Origin: Tetracentron sinense
Lineage: Eukaryota > Streptophyta > Magnoliopsida > Trochodendrales > Trochodendraceae
NCBI GenBank assembly: GCA_015143295.1
Contig: CM026568.1
Coordinates: 29,396,441-29,460,440 of the forward strand
Direction: 5' to 3'
DNA length: 64,000 bases
The notes beneath the pieces were generated by a model. The model was given only the letters and a program-made list of their open reading frames with translations. It was not told where the DNA came from and did not search any database. A program made the position numbers and the translations under genes. Positions 12,199 to 21,129 of this stretch are shown in pieces (position 1 is the first letter of the stretch; each line of letters starts with the position of its first letter).

Positions 12199-12384
12199 AC
12201 CCACCAAGGGTTGGTGCAATTGGCTAGCATCCTGTGTTTGCTCCCTGTGGTTGTGTTCAACTCCCACTCCTCGACTTACCCTGGCATCCGTAGGAAAAAG
12301 TCCAAGTGGGTCGGTGCGGACAACCGAAGGGACTAGTCCTTGCCTTGAAGGGTTTGAGACACCCTCCGCTACCAAAAAAAAAAG
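12199..12384 (+). mobile_element. tRNA-derived SINE with poly(A) tail and target duplication
   Basis: The Pol III box A (TGGTGCAATTGG, near 12211) and box B (GTTCAACTC, near 12255) both fit consensus. The body ends GACACCCTCCGCTACC plus about 11 A. It is flanked by AGTTCTCTGATTT (12185-12197) and AGTTCTCCGATTT (12385-12397), a 13-bp target duplication with one mismatch. It sits inside the third copy of the 6-kb repeat, in an intron of the EDEM pseudogene. Confidence 0.85.
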
Positions 12385-12537
12385 AGTTCTCCGATTTGTT
12401 TCAAAAGAGCAATAATCCCCTCCTCGCCCCGAGGAGGAGATTATTTTTCTTTTTAAAAAGTCTCAAATAATACATGACTTTTTCATAAATGAATAATTCA
12501 GGACCTATTGATCAAAAAAATGATTAATTCATGGCCT

Positions 12538-12712
12538 TTTTTTTCTCTTGGTGATGGAGGGTGTCCCAACCCGGACAAGGAAGGATTAGTCACTTCGGAT
12601 GCACGCAATCACCCACAAACCACGTGCATCGAGTAAGCCTGGAAGGAGTTGAACTCGAGACCTTAGGGATCTTTCCCAAGACCCAAACCAACTGAGCTAC
12701 CCATGCATGTTA
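12538..12712 (-). mobile_element. SINE of the same family, minus strand
   Basis: Read on the minus strand, box A is TAGCTCAGTTGG and box B is GAGTTCAACTCC. The body ends GGACACCCTCCATCACC followed by an A-rich tail (poly-T on plus at 12538-12545). Its 3' half matches the SINE at 12199 (CATCCG, GACTAATCCTT, GACACCCTCC). The target duplication is not clear. Confidence 0.8.
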
Positions 12713-13252
12713 TTAATGACTTCGGTGTTTGATAAAACTTAAAATAAGAGCTTATTGACTTATTCTACTAAATTAAACTCTTATTTAGTACTAAGACTGT
12801 TTGATAATATTTTGATGATGTCCAAATATTTTAGCAATAAGTGATATTACCACTTAATCAACAAGCAATCTAAAGCTACTTTTTGAAAAAGAACTTATTT
12901 TACTTTTACGGATAGTGTCAATTTTTGGACCATTCTACTATTATAAATAACTCTTAATTTTTAGAGCTTAATTAAAAAGCACTTATTAGATTAGTTTTAT
13001 CAAACACCCCCTCAACTTTTGGGAAAATCAGGACTTGTTCAAAAAGTTGAATTTCAGGAATTAAATGTGAATTGTTCACAACTTTTTTTTTTAAAAATGT
13101 GAATACATATCTAATATATTTCTTTATAATTTTTCATAATTAATACTCGTCTTTATTTTATTTTTTATATCTTTCCCGACATTTGTTATTTACTTAATCA
13201 TTTTTTACACATATCCTTGGAAATATAATTTTTTTCAATCGGTTAGATCCTT

Positions 13253-13254
<2 letters not shown>

Positions 13255-13294
<40 letters not shown>
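13255..13294. repeat. (TA)20 microsatellite
   Basis: A perfect TA run of 40 bp lies directly upstream of the seventh recognisable EDEM exon. Confidence 0.9.
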
Positions 13295-13298
<4 letters not shown>

Positions 13299-14419
13299 TA
13301 AGGTCTTTGGTAAATTGAAGTGGGTTAATCAATTGTGAACTCTTGAGTTTTTACACCAAAGTGGAAGATGGATTTGCAAGCATTAAAGATACGACAACCA
13401 TGCAACTGGAAGGTTATCTGCATAGTTTCTTCCATGCTGAAACGTGAGAATTCTATATCCTTCAAACAAGAAAGAAAACATGCTTCAGCAAGACATTACT
13501 TAATCACGTGAAAACACTTTTTTTGAAATAATAATTTTCCTTTATTTTATGTAGGTGCAAGTATCTTTATCTTCTGTTTGATGATTTGTTTCCAGTTGAT
13601 CAAAATTATGTTTTTACAACTGAGGTGGTATGAGAGGCTTCCGAAGAGCTGTACTCCAACTAGCTGGACTTTCATCAAGTTTTCTACCCTTTACATGCTA
13701 GAATTTTAGAAAAAACGTATAAAACAAGAGCTGCCAGAAAAAAATGGAATGAAATATGGGGTTAGGCAGACCCCAACCAGCTTCATAAAATATCAGCAAA
13801 TATTACAACCGAGGAACAAGGAGAGCTTCCAAAATTCCCAAATGTATAGTTTGAATTTCTGAACTTTCCCTGGATATAATCGTGCAATATTCCCGGTGAG
13901 TAGTTAGTATAGAACCCTTGATTCCAGCTATTTCATATGGCACTAATTACACCACATCTTTTTATGACATCTTTATTCCCTACGCCAACAGCTGGCATTG
14001 AGGTGGTATCGTATTGACATAAGGTAGAAATCATGAGAGGTCTGCCCTGGTTATTGTGTTTTAGTGTACTTGATATCGTAGAACAAACGAAGTAACTTTG
14101 TTGGCATTTTCACCTTTCCATTCGATGCAATCTGTATCTGTTCAAATTCTCTAATAGAAGCATCAAATGTAAGAAAGAGTAACAATCTTTTTCATGCAGA
14201 GTGGAGAGCAAGCAAAAGGTTCAAGTGCAATGTCTTTGCAACTCTTCCTCAGGAGGAGGAAATGCTGGTCATCAGGTTGAAGATGCTTGCCATGTCCCTG
14301 ACGCTCACGCTGACTACAGGTGTATTGCTGATGCAGTCTGCGGAATAGACTCGACCACTTGTAGGCAAAGATCGTGCAGCAAGGCTGGCTACTGTGGCCT
14401 GTGGCTGCTCATTGCTTGA

Positions 14420-15147
14420 TACTCTGCTAACCCTCCAGTTTGTCCACAATAACAGGACATTCTTTGTGCATCACGGAATAAATGCTAATAATGGAACATG
14501 AAGACTTGTGTGCAAGGTTTATTGTGCTGGTGGGTATGTAATCTAATGCCAAATTGATAAAAGAAAGAAAAAGGAGAGAAGGATCAGGTCCTTATATATG
14601 TTGGGGGATCCCCTTTTATAAAATAATAATAAAAAAAAAAAATAGTGCAAATTTTGTGAAGGAATTACATGAAATTATCATTGAATGACCCAACTTATAA
14701 TTGCAATCAACTGTCATTTTTACATCTCATATTCAGATTGATGGCATGCTATTATGAGTGTCTATGAACAAAATTTAGACAAAATCTACTGAGAAGTTCC
14801 ATGTTTCTGGTGTGTTGAGCAGTGAGCACCCACTAAACATACGATCTATGGCGAACTGTGATTCTTCATAAAAGTCAATGAACTATATGCAGGTTCTACG
14901 ATTATCTCATACTCCCCATTGCATGAAGGAAGTTGCTATGCTCGGGGAAAATTTCAGGGTAGACAACATGATTCTTTTATCAAATGCTTTACGTTATTCT
15001 CGAACTTCATCAACTTCTTTTTTTTTTTTTATATAGAAAGGTTATCATGTAACACCCACACACATACACCCTAAACGCATGCACACAGATAATTTGCTTC
15101 GGTCTAATTGTGAGACTTCTTTAATTTGGTTACTTCGGTATATATTC
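14420..15147. other. Gene-free stretch downstream of the EDEM relic
   Basis: AT-rich sequence with poly(A) and poly(T) tracts near 14630 and 15020. No exon, element end or RNA gene was recognised. Confidence 0.5.
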
Positions 15148-16003
15148 TGAGGGGGGAATTTCCGGGAAAGACACGCGTCAGCAGCTGCTACATGAACACT
15201 AGTTTACTGGTAGAAGGTAGGAGTTGAAGGGTGTGATACCCTACCCTGTACTCTGATGCCAAAGTAAGTAGATGTAGAAGATGATGAATAGTAACAAACA
15301 CAGTAGTTGATGAGAGAGAATGAGTTGAAAATTCTCGGTCCTCAAGCACTGAAGCTCTCGGGGTATTTATAGGTTAAGCTTTGGATGCCCATGGATGACC
15401 ATAGATGACCATACCACGTGCCCAACACTCATTACCAAATATGTTAGAAAGATCTGCCACCTACCGTATCACACGTGGGCGCTTACAATTAGTTCAGTCG
15501 GTTTGTTCCTGACAACACGCAGAATTGATCAGCATTAAATGCCAAGGCAGTGTTTTTCACCTTTGTCAGAATAAAACGATCGCCTCCTGATCACTTCCTC
15601 CTGCGAGTCGGTCTCGTTATTGACTCAAGCTCTGGTCCATTGTATATGCCTCAAAATTAGGTTTTGACATCGTTAACCAAAAGACACCGATTTCGTTGTA
15701 TATAGGACAATGGAAATGTTGTCTTGAAGACAACGGAAACGTTGTGAAGTGTACAACGGAAACGTTGCGCTTCAGACATCAGGTCATTCCTCTATTTTTG
15801 TAAACATAACAACAAAGGCTAGCTCGTTCTCCAACACTTAATCACTTTTACGATTGTCTTGAAGACAACGGAAACGTTGTGAAGTGTACAACGGAAATGT
15901 TATGCTTCAGACATCAGGCCATTCCTCTATTTTTGTAAACATAACAACACAGGCTAGCTCGTTCTCCAACACTTAATCACTTTTACGAATTTTATCCCTT
16001 ACA
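15148..16003. mobile_element. Solo LTR, family 1 copy A, with perfect 5-bp target duplication
   Basis: It begins TGAGGGGGGAATTTCC and ends TTTATCCCTTACA (TG...CA). It is flanked by TATTC at 15143-15147 and TATTC at 16004-16008. Length is 856 bp. It is collinear with 37934-38837 (GACACGCGTCAGCA, GTAGAAGATGATGAA, CGGGGTATTTATAGG, GATCACTTCCTCCT, CGAATTTTATCC). GGGGTATTTATAGG near 15360 could be its TATA box. It carries copies of ACAACGGAAACGTTGT near 15706, 15730, 15753, 15865 and 15888. No internal retrotransposon sequence is adjacent, so it is a recombination remnant. Confidence 0.88.
15719..15988. repeat. 135-bp tandem duplication inside the solo LTR
   Basis: TTGTCTTGAAGACAACGG recurs at 15719 and 15854, a spacing of 135 bp. 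The units match nearly base for base up to CACTTTTACGA. The copy at 37934-38837 lacks this duplication. Confidence 0.9.
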
Positions 16004-16330
16004 TATTCCTCCTAGTACCATTTATAGGAAAAGATAGTCAATAGGTCAATGATTAGCCCACCACGTATCCAGTCTAGCGAATTGAGTTTTAGATGTTAAC
16101 ATTGGCATAGGTAAAGCCGTGTGCAATGAAAAATGCAAGCACAGTAGAAAATAGAAGAGAAGTTTTTAAGCGTTGTGTACGGTAGACAAGAGGAGAAGAT
16201 TTTTGGAGTTGTGTTTTGAGACACTATCGAAGGGAATTAACTGTATCCAACCCTAAAAATGAGGGATTTGTTTTGTTCCCGATCCTGGGGTTGCGCAAAT
16301 GCCATGTCCACATGTCCCTTTTAACACGGC

Positions 16331-16858
16331 AATGAATTTTCTTTGGTAGATGCCTAAGATTCACACTCGGGCACCACTCTTTGCATGACGTTGTGGGAAG
16401 GCATTTAACTAAGGGGAGTGATAGCATGCATTGCACATTCCTGTGAGTGGTGCATAGACCTCCCAAGCTTGCCACCTGTCCTCTTTGACATCCATTAATC
16501 ATGATTAAGATTCACTCATACCTAGAGTTAAATAATCTAACCTTACATTTAGAAAAAATATTTTAAAAAACATTTACCTTGGTTATGTTTTCATTCATTC
16601 TTCGTGTGGTTAATTTTTTAATGATATTTTTCTAAAAACTAAGGTTAGATTATTTAACCCTAAGAGTGAGTGTATCTTAACTATAGTTAATGAGTGTCAA
16701 AGAGTACACGTGACGAGATGAGAAGGTATGCATATACTATCTAACGGAACATGCAAGATGCATGCTATCACCTCTTTAGTGGAACACCATTCCACGTATT
16801 AGTGAAAAGTGATGTCTGAGTGTGAATCTCAAGCATCTGCCAATGGAAATTTGTTGTC
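16331..16858. mobile_element. Long foldback element (arms about 200 bp or more)
   Basis: The left arm (TTTGGTAGATGCCTAAGATT, AGTGATAGCATGCAT, GACATCCATTAATCATG, AAATAATCTAACCTTA) is the reverse complement of the right arm (AAGGTTAGATTATTT, GTTAATGAGTGTC, ATGCATGCTATCACC, AATCTCAAGCATCTGCCAA), with a short AT-rich centre near 16590. Outer weaker arms continue to about 16220 and 17010. The inner arm is the TTAACC MITE motif, so the element may be a nested or composite MITE. Confidence 0.75.
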
Positions 16859-18719
16859 TTTTAACAATTATTTAACTATGATTAAACTTATGAAAATTAA
16901 GGTCAATATATTTTTTTTCTTTCTAAAAACTAAAGTAGATTACTTAGTCTTAGGAGTGAATGAATCTTAACGACAATTGATGGGTGTTAAAAAAAGGGGC
17001 ATGGACCAATGAGTACCGTACATTCCACGACACAGTAAAATGCGGCCGTAACTTAAACATTCCCCCAGTCAATATGATTTCTCACTGCCCATCAATGGAT
17101 AGATTGTGCCAGTGAAGTAGTGAACTCATATTCAGGAAGCAAGGGGATGGGAAATTTTGAAGAATCCCGCGCTGCAATATCTGCCATATGTAATACGTTG
17201 GGAATGGCTGTACTACGTAGTGCCCACTAAGACCTGTCATCTTATAGTGTGAAATTATTTCAAGCACGAGGCCAGCGGGTCCGCCAAGAGCTCCTTCCTT
17301 GAGGGACTTCCTCTCAACTTCTCTCTTCCTACCTACTGAGGCTGTCTGCTCTTTAGCAGTCATAATAGCCCGTGCCCACAGCTTTTCCATCCAAGAAAGG
17401 TCATGTTTCACTCATTTTCCTTGTGGAATCAAATACATTTTTCTCCCATATTTACAGATATAGTTTTCGTCACCACCTTTTGCTGGCAATAAAAATATGT
17501 TTGTGATTCCATTCTATTAAAAGTCGTAACAAATAAAAATAATAGTAACATCACTTGATTTTAAGACTTACTCTTGTTTCTATTGGAGAGTGTGCTAGTT
17601 GAAATCACCTATCTTTCTTTGATGCTTTATTTGTTTCGACGTAAAATAGGAGAAAACAAATAATTCTATAGAAAATATCAATTATGCGTGATTGTTTTAT
17701 ACGTAAAAATGATCACTTTTTTTTTTTTTCCAAAAAATGACTTATATTTTAAAAACTAGCAAATCATTTTCCTGTAAAATACTCACCTCTTTAAAATTTA
17801 CTAAAATACCCTAATACATAATTTTTTATTTTATTTATTTCTTTAGGCCGTTTCACCTTAAAGGGTATGCTTTGCATTGTATAGTTACCAAAAAAGGCTT
17901 GCTTTTAACATATTTATCAGAAAGGGCATGTTTTACATTTTTATTACCTAAAAGGGCATTTTTTTTGACATATTTACCCTTTAACTATACATATAAACCC
18001 AAAAATTAATGAGGGTAGTATTGGAATACATACCTAGGGTTGTATTCGGGCCAGGCTTGGCCAAGCCCGGCTCGGCCTGAAAGAAAATTTTCTAGGCTTG
18101 AAGCCCGGCTCAGCCTGACTTGATTCAAGCTCAAGCTGAGCTTGGCTTAGCTTGAGCTCGGCTTGATTGATAATATTCGAGCCGAGCCGAGCCGAGTTCG
18201 GGCCAAATCTAACCTTAGCCGAGCTGCACAGGGGTTGACCCGAGCTCGGCTTGATTGATTTTTTGGGCTTTTTTTTAGGCATGACTTGGCCCGTTCGAGC
18301 CTAAAAATTCGGGCCGATCTCGGGCCGAACCAGGCAGAGCCTCACCAACGGGCCGATTGGGTTTTGTGCAGCACTATACATACCCTATATACCCTATTTG
18401 GTAAAAGTTTTCAAATCATACCGTTTTAGATAATTTTTTTGGTTTGGGGTGACAAAATGGTACTAAACCTATTTTTATAAAAAAAACATTTCACCTTAAT
18501 TTCAACAGTGCAACCAAATACCAAAAACTAAATGGAAAATTCATATTTTACTATAAAACAATTTTTTTCGTAAATGATTTAAGCCTTAATGGAAGACAAT
18601 AAGGCATTTATTTCCCATAAAGAAGTGAGTTAAAACAAAAGTATAGCCAGCATTGCTCGTGCCGCAATTATAGTTAATGATGTCTAAATCAAGTAATTTA
18701 TAATTACCAACAAGGACAC
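16859..18719. other. Gene-free stretch with repeats
   Basis: A 109-codon minus frame at 17082-17411 has no recognisable domain. AAAGGGCATGTTTT-type short repeats lie at 17830-17990. At 18040-18370 an AGCTCGGCTTG / CGAGCCGAGCC-rich repeat appears, a type also present at 3335, 6060 and 46720-47120. No gene can be supported. Confidence 0.5.
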
Positions 18720-18965
18720 TGGATCTTGTCCAATTGCTAACCTCCTTTTAATTGTGGTTAAGAGTTTTTAATTTTGGGGTGAGTATTTTTTAAATATATT
18801 TTTTTCTTTCTAAAAACTAAGATTAGATTGTTGAATCTTAAGGGTTAATGAATCTTAACCACAGTTAATAAGGGTTAAAAGGGACACGGGTTGACATGTG
18901 AGTGTAATTGAACTCGGGGATAGTTCAATCGCAATTGACTGTGGTCCGATCTCACCAAGAAGGCA
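18720..18965. mobile_element. MITE of the TTAACC family
   Basis: TTTTAATTGTGGTTAAG on the left pairs with CTTAACCACAGTTAATAAGG on the right. The right end carries GGGACACGGGTTGACATG, TTCAATCGCAATTGACTGTG and GATCTCACC, as in the element at 2199-2526. The left terminus is shortened. Confidence 0.6.
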
Positions 18966-19179
18966 ATCGTGGGCCCATAGCCCACATGGGATTAGGGCCT
19001 ACCATCTGGGGGCTGTACTAAGATCGGATGGTTATAAATGGTAGTTTGATCGGGCTGATCTTTATTTCAAGAAATATCCTTAGTCGTAATGATAAAACTG
19101 ATGGGTCCCAGCTCCCAACTTCCACGAATACGTGCCACGTGTATAGCAGATAAAGGGTAAAGCATTCTTCCTAGGCAAC

Positions 19180-19525
19180 GGATTACCTCTAGTGCGCGCC
19201 CAAGGCCCGGCCTCGGGCCGTCCATTCATCGCGCATGTGCATGTGGGGATGAAAAGGTGAAAAAAGTCATCGGATTACCTCTGGTACACGCCCGAGGCCC
19301 AGCCTCAGGCGTCCATACATCGCGCGACATTTAACATACAATGAATGGATGCCAAATGAGGAGAGATATCAACTGGCTTAGGAGAGATGTCAACTGAGGA
19401 TAAGTAAAAAAACCAGGGGAGAAAATGAAATAATTTCTCTCCTTTTAGCTCCAAATGCCACACAATGAATGGACACCTGAGGCTGGGCCTTAGGCATGCA
19501 CAAGAGGTAATCCGATGCTTTCTTC
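19180..19525. mobile_element. Foldback element with two left arms and one right arm
   Basis: GGATTACCTCTAGTGCGCGC with CAAGGCCCGGCCTCGGGC at 19181, and a second copy GGATTACCTCTGGTACACGC with CGAGGCCCAGCCTCAGGC at 19264, face GGACACCTGAGGCTGGGCC and CACAAGAGGTAATCCGA near 19510. The motifs relate to the AGGCCTCGGATTGTC family. Confidence 0.6.
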
Positions 19526-19636
19526 CTATCCTCCCTTCCTGACACGAATGTCACCATTGTTGGCTTGGAATCCTGTAAGGTTATAACCGGACTCATTTGA
19601 TAATGCTGAATGAATCTTAATCACAGTTATAAGAGA

Positions 19637-19793
19637 GGATAATGCTAGCACCACATTTTTTTTTTTTAAAGACCTTTTTTTTAAAGACCCTTTTTTTTTT
19701 TTTTTCAATCGGACTGCATTTCTCTTTTAATGGAATTAATGTCTTTCTAAGGAAAAACAGTGAGTTTAAAAGAAAATGACACTAGCATTATCC
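19637..19793. mobile_element. Short MITE, AATGCTAG...CTAGCATT family
   Basis: Ends GGATAATGCTAGCACCAC and CACTAGCATTATCC are inverted copies. The interior GTGAGTTTAAAAGAAAA is shared with 31474-31554. Confidence 0.75.
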
Positions 19794-20750
19794 GGAGCGG
19801 TACTAAAACGGTAGAGAATCCCAAATGAGTAGCGCTTAACAGACCCATGGGTTCGGTTCATATCTTACTCACGTGTCCTCGTGTCTCTTAATTTTAACAC
19901 CCTTTTGACCCTGATTAAGCTTAACTAAATTGTGTCCCTTTTAACACCCTTTTAACCCTGATTAAGCTTAACTAAATTTTGTCCCTTTTAACCTTAATTA
20001 AGCTTAACTAAATTAAAACTAAGATTTTGGGTTTTTTCGTTTTTGAAAAGTTATGGCTGGATTGCTTAATCCTCCCTGTGAATCTTAAACCAGAGTGGGT
20101 GAGTATTTAAAATTGGAGCGTACGTGGACCAATGAGACCGGTCATTCCATTATAAAATGGGAACCCGGGCAGGTTAACTATTTTCCATTCCAAATCCTTT
20201 CGTAAGCTTTGATAGGTGGATTAGCTGCTCAGTCGCTGCTGGTAACAATTAATCCATTTTTCATTTTTCATTTTTTTTTCCCTCATATTTCTTCTTGTTA
20301 TGGCATGCTGCGAGATAACACGAGGAAAGCATGGAGTGTCCCCTACTCACGTGTTTATCAGTATCAACCCAGTTCTGCACGTGCTCTTCCCCCCTTAATC
20401 AACTACCTCCTCGCAGCTGTCTCTCTCTCCTTCATAATAATTAAAAAATATATATATATACAAATATTCAAATAAAATGAGAGGAAGTACAGTATGACTC
20501 TCACGAGCATTGTGGATGATAATTCCTACTGCTCATGGCTCCCTACACACCATCAAAGAGGTGGCCCACTGGTTTAATGCTCCATCCCTATCAATGAACC
20601 AGTGGACCAAGTTCATCTACGAGTGTAGGGTGCATTGTCCTCAATGCTCCTCAGGAGAATCAATAGTACCTCATAATGCAGTGGGTGAGAGAGCTTTTGT
20701 TGTCTTTGTTATCCTTGTAAACGAATATGTACAGAGAAACCAAAGGAAAT

Positions 20751-21038
20751 AGGCCTCGGATTGTCTCTGGCGAATGGGCTTTGTCTCTGGCAACCATAGA
20801 ATAGGGGACAGGTGGTGGAGAAGTCAAAATCATGGGCCCCATGATTTTGACTTCTCCACACACCATATGACACATGTGACACATGGTGATAAGGTGTTAA
20901 GATAAAGGGAAAAAGTGGGGGAAAAGTCAAAATCATGGGAAGAAAATGAAATGATTTCTCCCTTTTTAATGCCACATGTCCCTTATTCTATGGTTGCCCG
21001 AGAGCCCTTCCGGCTTCGTCAGAGACAATCCGAGGCCT
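20751..21038. mobile_element. Foldback MITE, AGGCCTCGGATTGTC family
   Basis: The left end AGGCCTCGGATTGTCTCTGG is matched by its inverse at the right end. Second blocks GGCAACCATAGAATAGGGGA and TCCCTTATTCTATGGTTGCC also pair. The centre is the palindrome TCAAAATCATGGGCCCCATG plus its mirror. The element ends 92 bp before the ILR1-like start codon, so it lies in that gene's proximal promoter or 5' UTR. No target duplication was recognised. Confidence 0.8.
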
Positions 21039-21129
21039 TGGTATACCGCACATGCAGTTTCCTTCCTTATATGTAGTAGAGAATGGCTACAAATAGGTAC
21101 AGTTCTATCATATCTCCTTGAATTCATCC

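Larger units (their letters stand above)
8390..14419 (+). pseudogene. MNS5: EDEM/MNS5-like GH47 alpha-mannosidase pseudogene
   Basis: The relic derives from an ER-degradation-enhancing alpha-mannosidase-like protein (GH47), which trims misfolded glycoproteins for ERAD. Recognisable exons: 9064-9110 (FYHAYDNYMTHAFP), 9799-9863 (DELK...TDSLSKLGNLK), 9970-10031 (GSALAFIESLS), 11179-11260 (ATYWQLK...AFWPGLQ), 11342-11427 (VLVGDIAAANSSHR), 11577-11677 (LHPTEKYYP), about 13303-13443 (GFASIKDTTTMQLEG), 13555-13690 (CKYLYLLFDD) and 14200-14419 (Cys-rich tail ending GYCGLW). Disruptions: TAA 9822, TAA 11186, TAG 11384, TGA 11399, several stops or frameshifts in the seventh exon, loss of the GHPLPVLSS equivalent, and no exons for the middle catalytic part (10032-11178). 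Splice signals mostly survive in phase; the fourth exon has a GC donor. A signal-peptide exon may lie at 8390-8512 but is uncertain. Family identity is secure; loss of full-length function is clear. Confidence 0.88.

Noticed and set aside
14249-14449. 66-codon minus-strand frame
   Set aside because: Antisense of the intact Cys-rich last exon of the EDEM relic, which matches the family in the other frame.
15719-15988. CRISPR-like regularly spaced repeats
   Set aside because: It is a 135-bp tandem duplication within a plant solo LTR; there are no short identical repeats with unique spacers.
17082-17411. 109-codon minus-strand frame
   Set aside because: Composition is protein-like at the start, but I recognise no family and see no supporting exon or promoter.
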